Positions 1 to 7,709 of a DNA stretch of 32,897 nt are shown here, piece after piece; positions within the stretch are counted from its first letter, which is position 1; each line of letters begins with the position of its first letter. Both the position numbers and the translations under genes were made by a program. The notes under the pieces were generated by a model that was not told the DNA's origin, did not search any database, and saw only the letters and a list, made by a program, of their open reading frames with translations. The stretch is taken from NCBI GenBank assembly GCA_937872985.1, contig CALMUW010000015.1, positions 1 through 32,897 of the forward strand. Direction: 5' to 3'. The DNA is from an uncultured Alphaproteobacteria bacterium (GTDB taxonomy: Bacteria; Pseudomonadota; Alphaproteobacteria; Rhizobiales; Aestuariivirgaceae).

Positions 1-96
1 CCTCGCTGCCCAGCATGAAGCTTGAATCAGAACTACACTGATTTGGGAATCCCAGATTCCGTCAAAAAACAGCAGGCTCTAGTGACGGATTTTTCG

Positions 97-1983
97 TCAC
101 CGGCTGTCATCCGCCAGTTCCGGCTTCATGTCGGCGGCGGCTTGCAGGGCCTCGGCGGTGCGTGTGATCACAGCATCGGCGTGGGTCTTGCGTTGCAAGT
201 CGGTTTTCAGGGCTCCATCGGTTTCCTGCCACAGCGCCAAGGCCACATGCGCCTTGGGCACAGCGCGGCGCACGCGCATTTGCAGCGCGCGCAGATGAAG
301 GGTGCTCAGGGGCTCGACGAAGGACAGGAAGACCAGCGCCGGTCTGTCATTCTTGGTGGGTTTTAGGTCAGCCGCCTCGGTCAGGGGCATAATGCGGGCC
401 GGCAAGCCGTATTTGGTGAAGATCTGGCCGAGCATCATGGCGGCCGCGTGATCGAGGGGATGATCACCGTGCAAAACGGCCACCGGCTGGGGCACGCGCC
501 ATGCCGGTTTCAGGCGTTCGGCCACGAAGATATGGCGGGCAGCGGCCTGATCGGGGGCGATGACGTCGAAGGCAGCCTCGGCCTCTGCATTGGCGGCCCC
601 GCCCACAGCCAGAGGCTGGGGCAGACGTTCCAGCGCTGACACCAGAGCCTCACTTGAACGGACGAGACCTTGCAGCCGGGTGTCGTCGAGGTGGTCGCGC
701 ACAATATCGGTATGGGCGCGCCGGATAGCTTCCAGGGCGATCTCGTCATAGTAGGTGGCAAGGCCGCGGCCCTTCAGAAATTCATGGGCCTGCCCTTCGG
801 CTTCGCCGGGATCGCCCGCCAGCATGCGCTGATAGAAAATCTCATGCGGTGCCAGCACCGGCTTGTCGCCGAGAAGCACGTCGAGGAATTTAAGACGCGG
901 CACATGGCGGCCGAGAACCACGAGACAGATGGTCAGAGGTGTGGCCAGCACCAGCCCGATGGGCCCCCAGAGGAAAGCCCAGATCAGAGCTGCCACGATG
1001 ATGGCCACCGGCGACATGCCGGAGGAGTGGCCATAAAGCAGCGGTTCGAGGACATGGCCAACCAGGGGCTCGATGACGGCGAAGAGACCGATGGTGGCGA
1101 TGAAGCTCCACCAGGATGGATCCGCAGCAAAGGCCACGACCAGTGGCGGCAAAAGACCGATAAAGGCGCCGACATAGGGCACGAAGCGCATAACCCCCGC
1201 GAAGATGCCCCAGAGGAAGGGGCTGGGCAGGCCGATGAGCCAAAGCCCGGCGCCAATCACCAGACCGAAGGAGGCGTTGACTGCGAGCTGGGTCAGCAGC
1301 ATGCGGCCGACGCGCCGCGCCGCATCGTCAAGGGCGTTGGTGGTGGTCTGAATGTCGTCGGTGCCGGCCAGGCGGATGAAGCGATTGCGCAGGTCTTCGC
1401 GCTGGGCGAGCATAAAGGCAGCGAGCAGCAGCACCACCAGCAAGGTGGCGACGGGGTGCAGCAGCGGTTCGAGAAAATGCAAAACGGCTTCCAGACCGTG
1501 ACTGGCGTCATCCACACGGACGGTGGCGATGGCCGCACCATTTTCAGTCACCGGAGCAGCGCCGATGAGATTAAAATCAGTCAGTACGCGGAATAATATA
1601 TCGCCGGCGCGCGAAAAAACCGATGAGGCGGTAAGGGGGTCGGACAGAAAATTCAGCTTGGCGCGGATGGTGGGTTCATAGGATGGAATTTGTGCGGCCA
1701 GCAGGGCGCTTTGGCGATAGGCCACCCAGGTGATGACGGAAATGAGCCCCAGGGCCGAAAGCACGGCACCGGCGACCGCAATACTCTTGGGCAGGCCGCG
1801 GCGCATGAGCCAGGAGACGATGGGCGAAAGAGCGAAACTCAGTAGAATGGCAAGCGCGAGATGGACCAGCACCTCCTTGCCCAGAAAGAAGATGGCGCCA
1901 ATGCCAAGAATGAGAAGAACCGCTGCCAGCACCGAAAACAGCGGCACCGCATCGCGCAGCAGGCGGTTGGTCATTATATCCAT
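97..1983 (-). CDS. AI-2E family transporter with cytosolic C-terminal extension
   Basis: A 628-residue protein. Residues 1 to about 370 carry the hydrophobic segments of the AI-2E/PerM-type permease family (PF01594), with paired N-terminal helices, a periplasmic stretch and a GLPSPFLWG-type membrane core. Family members move small molecules or ions; the name comes from the autoinducer-2 exporter TqsA, but the substrate here cannot be told. Residues from about 385 to the end are soluble and look like an alpha/beta domain (VFLSFVEPLS strand followed by a helix), which ordinary 350-residue members lack. The ATG at 1983 has GGGGA about 8 bases upstream. It is the last gene of a minus-strand operon after a hybrid kinase and a receiver, 23 bases behind the receiver stop, and probably shares their EcfG-type promoter at 4999-5023. 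The family call is firm; the function is not. Confidence 0.85.
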   Translation of the reverse strand: MDIMTNRLLRDAVPLFSVLAAVLLILGIGAIFFLGKEVLVHLALAILLSFALSPIVSWLMRRGLPKSIAVAGAVLSALGLISVITWVAYRQSALLAAQIPSYEPTIRAKLNFLSDPLTASSVFSRAGDILFRVLTDFNLIGAAPVTENGAAIATVRVDDASHGLEAVLHFLEPLLHPVATLLVVLLLAAFMLAQREDLRNRFIRLAGTDDIQTTTNALDDAARRVGRMLLTQLAVNASFGLVIGAGLWLIGLPSPFLWGIFAGVMRFVPYVGAFIGLLPPLVVAFAADPSWWSFIATIGLFAVIEPLVGHVLEPLLYGHSSGMSPVAIIVAALIWAFLWGPIGLVLATPLTICLVVLGRHVPRLKFLDVLLGDKPVLAPHEIFYQRMLAGDPGEAEGQAHEFLKGRGLATYYDEIALEAIRRAHTDIVRDHLDDTRLQGLVRSSEALVSALERLPQPLAVGGAANAEAEAAFDVIAPDQAAARHIFVAERLKPAWRVPQPVAVLHGDHPLDHAAAMMLGQIFTKYGLPARIMPLTEAADLKPTKNDRPALVFLSFVEPLSTLHLRALQMRVRRAVPKAHVALALWQETDGALKTDLQRKTHADAVITRTAEALQAAADMKPELADDSR

Positions 1984-2006
1984 GGTGCCGTCCCCGATCT
2001 CTTCCG

Positions 2007-2378
2007 TCAGGCCTTCTTGCCGATGGCGGCATCAATCTGGGTGAGAAGTTTGGCAAAGTCGATGGGCTTTGGATGATAATCGTCGCAGCCGGCCTGAAGG
2101 GCCTTTTCTCGATCACCCGCCATGGCGTGAGCGGTGAGGGCGATGATGGGAATCTGCCGGGTGATGTCGTCGCTCTTGAGGGCCCGCGCCACCATCCAGC
2201 CGTCCATTACCGGAAGATTCATATCAAGAAGAATCACTTCGGGAAGGGCGGCTTTGGCATTGTTGACGCCCTGCTCGCCATCGTGGGCCAGGACCACGGT
2301 ATGGCCACGGCGCTCCAGACGACGGGACAAGAAGTCCCATATTTGCTCACTGTCTTCGACAAGGAGAATTTTTGCCAT
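2007..2378 (-). CDS. single-domain response regulator (receiver only)
   Basis: A 123-residue CheY-like receiver with no output domain. The acidic pocket is at residues 8-9 (VEDS), the phosphoacceptor is Asp52 (LLDMNLP), and the conserved Lys is in the YHPKPID stretch near the end. I chose the ATG at 2378 because it has GAGGAA 7 bases upstream and begins with the canonical MAKILLVED; the open frame runs further upstream but that part is not receiver-like. It begins 10 bases after the stop of the hybrid kinase that ends at 2389, so it is a likely terminal acceptor in a phosphorelay from that kinase. What it acts on cannot be seen; receivers of this kind work by protein contact. Confidence 0.9.
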   Translation of the reverse strand: MAKILLVEDSEQIWDFLSRRLERRGHTVVLAHDGEQGVNNAKAALPEVILLDMNLPVMDGWMVARALKSDDITRQIPIIALTAHAMAGDREKALQAGCDDYHPKPIDFAKLLTQIDAAIGKKA

Positions 2379-2388
2379 GCTGGTTTCC

Positions 2389-4959
2389 TCAAGGAGAAGG
2401 GTTGTTGGGCTGGTGGTCAACGTAGCGGCGCAGATCGGCGACCAGGTCCGCCATGGACTGGGCACCCTTCTGAACAATGGCCTTGGTATCAGGGACGAGC
2501 TTCCGCACCTGTGATGATTTCACATCTTCGGCGGTCATGACGACCAAGGGAATGTCGGTCCACTCCTGGTGCTCACGCACCTGGCGGATGAACTCATAGC
2601 CATCCATGCCGGGCATCACGAGATCGACCAGCACGAGTGAGGGCCGGCTGCGGGTCATGGCGTCAAGGCCGGCGGCCCCGTCACTGGCCAGCCGGACGCG
2701 CCATCCCTGTTTCTCAAACATGGTCTTGAGACGGGTGTTGGCCGAAGAATCATCGTCAACGATGAGCACACTCTTGCCCCCGGCATCGTCCAGCACGTCG
2801 GCCAGCGCCTCCATGAGTTGCGGCCGCTTCACGGGCTTCTGCAGATAGCCTGAGGCACCAAGCGTATAGGCGAAGTGCTCCTCGTCAAGGACCGTCTGCA
2901 TGATGACGGGAATCGTGCGCGTGTCGGCATTGTGGCGGATGGCGCGCAACACATGCCAGCCGTCCATGCCTGGCATCATCACATCGAGCAAAACCGCAAC
3001 TGGCTTGGCGGTTTTTAATTTCTCCAACGCTTCGGCGCCATTGGCGGCAGTCACCACGGAAAATCCTTCACGGGTGAGATGCCGTTGCAGGAGATCGCGG
3101 GCTGATGCTTCGTCATCAACCACCAGCACGGTGTCAGCGCGCAGCGACGCGGCACCATCCGCTGGCTTCGAGGCCACGTTCGGCTCGGCGAGTTCGGCGA
3201 CATCAGCAACCGGTTTCACATAACGGCTGGGAATGGTGACGATGAAGCGACTGCCTTGGCCCATGGCGCTCTCTACCGTGATATTGCCGCCGAGCATGAT
3301 GGCAAGGGCGCGCGTCAGAGCCAGGCCGAGGCCGGTGCCACCATATTTGCGCGTGGTCGTTTCATCCGCCTGGATGAAGCGTTTGAACAACTTATCCACC
3401 TGTTCAGGCGTCATGCCGATGCCATTATCGGAAACCTCAAAGCGGGTGAATTCCCTGGACTCAAATTCGTGATGGCTGATGGCAAGCTTGATGGTGCCGT
3501 CATGGGTGAATTTCGCAGCATTGCCGATGAGGTTGAGCAGGATCTGCTTCACCTTGAGGTCATCTGTCGACAGAGCATGCTCGTGGTCCAGCACTTCGGT
3601 GACGAAATTGTTTCCGTTCCGGGTCATCAGGCTGCCCGTGGCAGCTTCCACTTCATCCATAAGCGTGCCCACGGTGAAGTCCACGGCGTGGACATCCATT
3701 TTCTGGGCCTCCACCTTGGAAAGATCGAGCACGTCATTGATAAGGCCGAGCAGGTGGCGGGCGTTGATGCTGATTTTGTTGAGGTCGGAGAGGACGCGTT
3801 CTTCACCCATGTCGCGCAGATCGTCCTCGATCAATTCACAATAGCCAAGAACGGCCGTCAGCGGTGTGCGCAATTCGTGGCTCATGTTGGCAATGAAGGC
3901 CGACTTGGCGCGGTTGGCGGACTCTGCCTCATCGCGCGCCTGTTCCAGTTCCAGCTCGCCCTCGCGCTGGCGGGTGAGATCGGCCAGAACCACGCCAGCC
4001 CCGGCGCTGTGCCGCCCCTCGTCATTGACCAGAGTTACGGGGAAGACATCGGCCTTCAGGTATTTCATGCCATCGGGTGTTTCCAGTTCAAAGGGCCTTT
4101 CCTCTTCCTCGGTCACGGAGAGACGGCGGCGTGAGATGGCAAGTGCCACGCGATTGCTGATGAGGCTGTGGAGCGCGGGAAGAGCCGTATCTATATCTCT
4201 GCCGACCAAGCTGCTGCCGCTCTGGCTGATCAGGCGGGCAAAGGCGGGGTTCATCTGGTGAATGGTCTGATTGCGGTCAAGCAGAGCAACGCCCACGGGC
4301 GCGCGCTCAATGACGTCGAAAAGCAATGTGCGGGCACGCAGAGAGGCATCGCGGCTGCGCCGCGCCATGGCAAGTATGACGCCGGTCAGTAACATGGTAG
4401 CCGCCAGGCCGCTGATGGCGAGTGGCAACCAAGTGGAATATTGGCGCCGCGTTTCCCTGGCGATGCTCGCATCCGCCATATTGTGAATTGTCCCAATGGA
4501 CTGACGCAGGCGATCCATCAGCAGCTTGCCGGTATCTCCATTGACTAGAGCCTGGGCTTGTTCGAAGGAGCTATTGCGCGCATTCACCACATTTTCGGCA
4601 AAGGCAAAGATGGCAGAGCCATCGTCTTTCAACTGCGGCAGCAAGTTGTTTGCTTGCCCGGCATTGGAACTTGCCCTTTCCAGAGCAGCGGTCAAACCGC
4701 CGACAGCGTTGGCAGCTTCACGGTAGGGTTGAAGATATTTTTCGCTCGCGGTGATGACATAGCCGCGATAGGCGGTTTCCACATCTCCCAGCGCCGCCTG
4801 ATAGCGGTCGGCAGCCTGGACCAGGGCATTCTGCGCTGACAGATTTATCTGCACACGCACGATTTGCACCATTCCTGTCAAAAGCGCCAGGAGCGAGACC
4901 AGCAGAAGCATGTATATGGCGCCGCGCGTCACCGGCGAGGCAGCGGCTTTGGTGATCAT
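2389..4959 (-). CDS. CHASE3 / PAS / histidine kinase hybrid with two receiver domains
   Basis: Numbered from the ATG at 4959 (856 residues): membrane helix about 13-37, CHASE3-type periplasmic domain about 40-175, second helix about 178-198, PAS about 210-330, coiled coil, HisKA with phospho-acceptor His361 (MSHELRTPL), HATPase_c with N box near 480 and GTGLGLAL near 541, then two receivers with Asp659 and Asp779. CHASE3 is an extracellular sensory domain of unknown ligand. The frame stays open to an ATG at 5082, but that start has no ribosome site and lies upstream of a GGAAC-N16-CGTT promoter at 5023-4999, so a transcript from that promoter would begin near 4992 and could not include it. 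Hence the 4959 start. No HPt domain is encoded; the following receiver could be the final acceptor. Confidence 0.9.
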   Translation of the reverse strand: MITKAAASPVTRGAIYMLLLVSLLALLTGMVQIVRVQINLSAQNALVQAADRYQAALGDVETAYRGYVITASEKYLQPYREAANAVGGLTAALERASSNAGQANNLLPQLKDDGSAIFAFAENVVNARNSSFEQAQALVNGDTGKLLMDRLRQSIGTIHNMADASIARETRRQYSTWLPLAISGLAATMLLTGVILAMARRSRDASLRARTLLFDVIERAPVGVALLDRNQTIHQMNPAFARLISQSGSSLVGRDIDTALPALHSLISNRVALAISRRRLSVTEEEERPFELETPDGMKYLKADVFPVTLVNDEGRHSAGAGVVLADLTRQREGELELEQARDEAESANRAKSAFIANMSHELRTPLTAVLGYCELIEDDLRDMGEERVLSDLNKISINARHLLGLINDVLDLSKVEAQKMDVHAVDFTVGTLMDEVEAATGSLMTRNGNNFVTEVLDHEHALSTDDLKVKQILLNLIGNAAKFTHDGTIKLAISHHEFESREFTRFEVSDNGIGMTPEQVDKLFKRFIQADETTTRKYGGTGLGLALTRALAIMLGGNITVESAMGQGSRFIVTIPSRYVKPVADVAELAEPNVASKPADGAASLRADTVLVVDDEASARDLLQRHLTREGFSVVTAANGAEALEKLKTAKPVAVLLDVMMPGMDGWHVLRAIRHNADTRTIPVIMQTVLDEEHFAYTLGASGYLQKPVKRPQLMEALADVLDDAGGKSVLIVDDDSSANTRLKTMFEKQGWRVRLASDGAAGLDAMTRSRPSLVLVDLVMPGMDGYEFIRQVREHQEWTDIPLVVMTAEDVKSSQVRKLVPDTKAIVQKGAQSMADLVADLRRYVDHQPNNPSP

Positions 4960-4998
4960 CGCGGAGGCCCAATTTCCCTGTTCCCGACTATTGCCGAC

Positions 4999-5023
4999 AA
5001 CGTCGAGGAACAGAAGCGGTTCC
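4999..5023 (-). promoter_or_regulatory. EcfG-type promoter (GGAAC-N16-CGTT) for the hybrid-kinase operon
   Basis: On the minus strand GGAAC occupies 5023-5019 and CGTT 5002-4999, separated by exactly 16 bases. This is the known consensus of alphaproteobacterial EcfG general-stress sigma factors. The -10 box ends 40 bases before the ATG at 4959. It lies back to back with the plus-strand site at 5066-5090. Confidence 0.8.
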
Positions 5024-5065
5024 GGCAGCTGCGAAAAATATGAAAAATAAATGGGATCTGGTGAT

Positions 5066-5090
5066 GGAACCCGCAGCCGCATGAGCCGTT
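5066..5090 (+). promoter_or_regulatory. EcfG-type promoter for the small membrane peptide and dps
   Basis: GGAAC at 5066-5070 and CGTT at 5087-5090, with a 16-base spacer: a full match to the EcfG consensus. The -10 box ends 42 bases before the ATG at 5132. No such site lies between that gene and dps, so dps is probably read from here too. Confidence 0.8.
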
Positions 5091-5131
5091 TTTCGGCACG
5101 TTAACAACACTGCAAGAATTGGAGAACTGCC

Positions 5132-5209
5132 ATGAAAGGCGCTGCGCTGTGGCTGCTTGGGCTGCCCATCCCCCTCATTATCCTGCTTTATGTTTTCAAT
5201 GTGATCTGA
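5132..5209 (+). CDS. 25-residue hydrophobic membrane peptide
   Basis: ATG at 5132, TGA at 5207-5209, with GGAG starting 11 bases upstream (AATTGGAGAACTGCC before the start). The product has a two-residue MK start, then one hydrophobic segment (ALWLLGLPIPLIILLYVF) and no soluble part, so it is expected to be a single-span inner-membrane peptide with a Pro-rich kink (LPIP). It sits 42 bases behind a perfect EcfG-type promoter and 69 bases ahead of dps, which argues for a stress-induced peptide and against chance. I know of no assigned function. Very short peptides of this look occur in alphaproteobacterial genomes, but I cannot confirm a family here. A larger out-of-frame reading frame through the same bases (5119-5301) looks spurious. 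Confidence 0.7.
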   Translation: MKGAALWLLGLPIPLIILLYVFNVI

Positions 5210-5236
5210 AGCAACGTGATCTGAACCGTGATCTGA
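5201..5236. repeat. three direct copies of GTGATCTGA
   Basis: The 9-mer GTGATCTGA starts at 5201, 5216 and 5228; the first two copies extend to GTGATCTGAA. The first copy contains the last two sense codons and the stop of the 25-residue peptide. The array fills most of the gap before dps. It could be replication slippage or a protein or RNA binding array. Confidence 0.6.
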
Positions 5237-5278
5237 CCTTTAAACCCACCGTCTCAGCTTCTCTGGAAAGGATAAACT

Positions 5279-5761
5279 ATGGCTGTCGCCAAACTGGTTG
5301 AAACAGTTAATACCGATATTGCCGCCAAGGACCGTTCCGCCATCGCGCAGGGTCTCGGACGCTATTTCGCTGCCACCTATGAGTTGTTGCTTTCGACTCA
5401 GCTGGTGCACTGGAACCTGAAGGGGTCTACCTTTTATTCCATCCACAAGCTGACGGACGGGCAGTACAACGCTCTCTTTGCCACGGTGGACGAGTTGGCC
5501 GAGCGGATGCGCGCACTCGGCAGCTTTGTTCCGGCGGAAGGCGCCAACAAGGAGTTTTCCGTGGCGGCGCAGATTTCCGGGAAGGACATTTCGGCCATGA
5601 TCGAGGAGCTGGCAAAGATGCATGAGGAAGGCGCGCGCACGGCTCGTGAACTCGCTTCGACCGCTGATGATGCAGACGATATCGTCACTAACGACATGCT
5701 GGTGGATTGCATCAAGTTCCACGAAAAGGCCATCTGGATGCTGCGCGCCAGCAATGGCTGA
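5279..5761 (+). CDS. dps: Dps-family ferritin-like DNA-binding/starvation protein
   Basis: A 160-residue four-helix protein with the Dps ferroxidase signature: His44 (LVHWNLKG), His56 (YSIHKL), Asp71 and Glu75 (DELAERM). Dps dodecamers oxidise Fe(II) with peroxide, store iron and in many species coat DNA, protecting stationary or stressed cells. AAGGA lies just before the ATG at 5279 (GGAAAGGATAAACT). It follows the 25-residue peptide and probably shares its EcfG-type promoter; dps is a classic general-stress target in Alphaproteobacteria. A strong hairpin terminator follows at 5800. The family call is firm; the N-terminal tail is short and only weakly basic, so DNA coating is not certain. 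Confidence 0.93.
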   Translation: MAVAKLVETVNTDIAAKDRSAIAQGLGRYFAATYELLLSTQLVHWNLKGSTFYSIHKLTDGQYNALFATVDELAERMRALGSFVPAEGANKEFSVAAQISGKDISAMIEELAKMHEEGARTARELASTADDADDIVTNDMLVDCIKFHEKAIWMLRASNG

Positions 5762-5799
5762 TTGACCTGCGGATCTCGGCAGCGGGTGAGACCAAGAAG

Positions 5800-5831
5800 A
5801 AAGCCCTCCGGCAAACCGGAGGGCTTTCTTT
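5800..5831. terminator. bidirectional intrinsic terminator between dps and phyR
   Basis: Perfect 12-bp stem (5800-5811 with 5816-5827), loop CAAA, followed by CTTT on the plus strand and by TCTTCTT on the minus strand. It lies between the convergent dps and phyR stops and fits termination of both. Confidence 0.85.
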
Positions 5832-5854
5832 GATTTAGCTTGGCTTGGCGAGAA

Positions 5855-6649
5855 TCAGGCTTTGCCGGCCGCCTTCATATCGAAGAACAGAGCCTGGGCA
5901 ATGAGGGCTTTCACCATCTCCGGCGAAAAGGGCTTGGTGATCAGGAAGGTCGGTTCGGCCTTCATGCCGGTGAGCAGCCGCTCGGGGAAGGCAGTGATGA
6001 AGATCACGGGAACATCCTGGTCCCTGAGAATATCGTTCACCGCGTCGATGCCGGAACTGCCATCGGCGAGTTGAATGTCCGACAACACCAGTTGCGGCTT
6101 ACGTCTGGCCACAATCGACACGGCCTCGTCGCGGGTGCGCGCCACGCCGACCAAGTTATGACCGAGGGAGGTGACGATCTCTTCCAGGTCCATGGCGATA
6201 AGAGGTTCGTCTTCTATGATGAGAATATCGCTGGCGATCATCTGGGAGATCTGCCGATTGGCTTCGTCGTAGTAGGCCGAAGCCTGCTGTGAACTCACGC
6301 CGAGAATGACGGCGGTGTCATCGAGCGAGAAGTCTTCCACCGCCATGAGAAGGAAGGCCTGGCGCGGTGTGCCGGGGATGGCGGCCAGCCGGTCCTGGAC
6401 CGTTTCCTCCCAGCCGGGGCGGAAGGCATCGCTGCGCTTGTTGATGTCGATGGCGCCCCACAGCCGGCTCAGGGCGTGGAAGAGGGAAATCTTGGGGCTT
6501 TCCTTGGCTTTCAGCAGCGAGGGGTCGGCGATGAGGGTTTCCATGAGGGCGGCGACATAGGCATCGCCCGAATTCTGCCAGCCGGTCAAGGCGCGCGCAT
6601 AGCGCCGCAGATAGGGCAAATGTGGTGCAACGACCGAAGAAAGCGTCAT
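5855..6649 (-). CDS. phyR: PhyR, anti-anti-sigma response regulator of the general stress response
   Basis: 264 residues: an EcfG-like sigma domain at about 1-135 (starting with the typical VAPHLPYLRRYARALTG) and a receiver at about 140-255 with phosphoacceptor Asp191 (VLSDIQLADG) and Lys239 (ITKPF). In this family phosphorylated PhyR exposes its sigma-like domain, which binds NepR and so frees EcfG. The sigma-like part lacks promoter recognition and acts as a decoy. It diverges from nepR-ecfG with paired EcfG-type promoters between them, the usual arrangement. The ribosome site is poor (only AAGG about 20 bases upstream), but the N-terminus matches the family. No kinase is adjacent; the HWE kinase at 13333 is the nearest candidate. 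Confidence 0.97.
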   Translation of the reverse strand: MTLSSVVAPHLPYLRRYARALTGWQNSGDAYVAALMETLIADPSLLKAKESPKISLFHALSRLWGAIDINKRSDAFRPGWEETVQDRLAAIPGTPRQAFLLMAVEDFSLDDTAVILGVSSQQASAYYDEANRQISQMIASDILIIEDEPLIAMDLEEIVTSLGHNLVGVARTRDEAVSIVARRKPQLVLSDIQLADGSSGIDAVNDILRDQDVPVIFITAFPERLLTGMKAEPTFLITKPFSPEMVKALIAQALFFDMKAAGKA

Positions 6650-6731
6650 AAATTCAATGAGTTGCCTTGCAACCCCTCCCTGTCTCTACGCCCTAAGTGG
6701 ATAGCCCTGCGGCCTTCTATAAGCGATCATC

Positions 6732-6756
6732 AATGCAGATTTAAGGGAAAAGTTCC
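6732..6756 (-). promoter_or_regulatory. EcfG-type promoter (CATT variant) for phyR
   Basis: Minus strand GGAAC at 6756-6752, 16-base spacer, CATT at 6735-6732, about 80 bases upstream of the phyR ATG. It differs from the consensus CGTT at one base, but the same variant appears at three other sites in this window with the same spacer. Confidence 0.65.
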
Positions 6757-6773
6757 AAAATTTTTTTGTGAAC

Positions 6774-6798
6774 GGAACTGTTTCCGGACTAGAGCATT
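6774..6798 (+). promoter_or_regulatory. EcfG-type promoter (CATT variant) for nepR-ecfG
   Basis: GGAAC at 6774-6778, 16-base spacer, CATT at 6795-6798, 60 bases before the nepR ATG. Autoregulation of nepR-ecfG by EcfG is known in several Alphaproteobacteria. A further GGAAC at 6801-6805 has no matching -10 box. Confidence 0.65.
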
Positions 6799-6858
6799 AA
6801 GGAACGCGGCAGGGATCGGCTATGGTCCTGTGCCAACCCGGCAAGCAGAGATTAGACC

Positions 6859-7035
6859 ATGATCGCCAGACACGAAAAACCTGCCAGCAAACGCAAACCC
6901 TCGGCCCGCGTCCCAAGCAACGTGGAGCGGTCCTTGGGGCAGCAGCTGAAGACCTATTATCAGGATATCACCGAACAAGAGATTCCCGACCGATTTTTGC
7001 AGTTGCTACAGCAGTTGGATGAGAAGACGTCGTAG
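6859..7035 (+). CDS. nepR: NepR, anti-sigma factor of EcfG
   Basis: 58 residues. The core matches the NepR family: LGQQLKTYYQDITEQEIPDR then FLQLLQQLDE, equivalent to the family pattern LGRQL-x-YDD-x-PVPDRFL-x-LL. NepR holds EcfG inactive until phosphorylated PhyR takes it away. The N-terminal 20 residues are basic and probably disordered, as usual in the family. The ATG at 6859 has only a weak purine stretch upstream. The stop is 45 bases before ecfG, so the two are expected to be cotranscribed from the site at 6774-6798. Confidence 0.93.
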   Translation: MIARHEKPASKRKPSARVPSNVERSLGQQLKTYYQDITEQEIPDRFLQLLQQLDEKTS

Positions 7036-7080
7036 CGGCGTGGGGGCGGGCAAGACCAGGCCCATGCAAGGGAAGAAGCG

Positions 7081-7626
7081 ATGAGTTCACCGGAGTTCAA
7101 GCGCGACCTGTTGGCGGCCATGCCGTCACTGCGCGCCTTCGCCATTTCGCTCGCGGGGAAGGTGGACCGGGCCGATGATCTCGTGCAGGAAACATTGACC
7201 AAGGCCTGGGCGCACCAGAATTCCTATACGCCCGGGACCAATCTTCGTGCCTGGCTCTTCACCATCCTGCGCAACGAATTTTATACGACCTTGCGCAAGC
7301 GCGGGCGGGAGGTGGAAGATGCCGACGGCGGCATTGCGTTGAATGTCGCGGTTCATCCGGCTCAGGATGGCCACATGGACATGACCGACATGAAGACGGC
7401 ACTGGCCCGGCTGCCAGCGGATCAGCGCGAGGCGCTGTTGCTGGTCAGTGCATCGGACATGTCCTACGAGGAGGCGGCCGCCATCTGCGGTGTGGCCGTG
7501 GGCACCATCAAGAGCCGGGTCAATCGAGCGCGAGCCAAACTGGCCGACCTTCTGCATCTGACCGACGCTTCCGATTATGGCCCGGACGCGGGCACCATGG
7601 CGGCCATTTCCACCCCCCGCACCTGA
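7081..7626 (+). CDS. ecfG: EcfG-type general stress response sigma factor
   Basis: 181 residues with sigma region 2 at about 10-80 (DDLVQETLTKAWAHQNSY, then NLRAWLFTILRNEFY) and region 4 at about 110-165 (LARLPADQREALLLVSASDM, then YEEAAAICGVAVGTIKSRVN), the two-domain layout of ECF sigma factors. The LPADQREALLLV stretch and the position behind nepR place it in the EcfG (ECF15) group. GGGAAGAA precedes the ATG at 7081. Its expected promoter, GGAAC-N16-CGTT, occurs repeatedly around it. An anti-sigma/anti-anti-sigma pair is complete here. Confidence 0.96.
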   Translation: MSSPEFKRDLLAAMPSLRAFAISLAGKVDRADDLVQETLTKAWAHQNSYTPGTNLRAWLFTILRNEFYTTLRKRGREVEDADGGIALNVAVHPAQDGHMDMTDMKTALARLPADQREALLLVSASDMSYEEAAAICGVAVGTIKSRVNRARAKLADLLHLTDASDYGPDAGTMAAISTPRT

Positions 7627-7652
7627 TCCCTCGCTAATTCTTTTACGGCAAC

Positions 7653-7677
7653 GGAACCAGCCGTGCCCCTCGACGTT
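7653..7677 (+). promoter_or_regulatory. EcfG-type promoter for the DUF883-like/YqjE-like pair
   Basis: GGAAC at 7653-7657, 16-base spacer, CGTT at 7674-7677: full consensus match, 32 bases before the ATG at 7710 and 27 bases after the ecfG stop. Confidence 0.82.
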
Positions 7678-7709
7678 TGATGAGCATGTATCAAACCGAG
7701 GAGATCACT

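Noticed and set aside
82..100. A GTGACG/CGTCAC hairpin at the AI-2E-type gene stop as its terminator
   Set aside because: The stem overlaps the stop codon itself, is only 6 bp, and the T run on the minus strand begins about 11 bases too late, so it is too weak to call.
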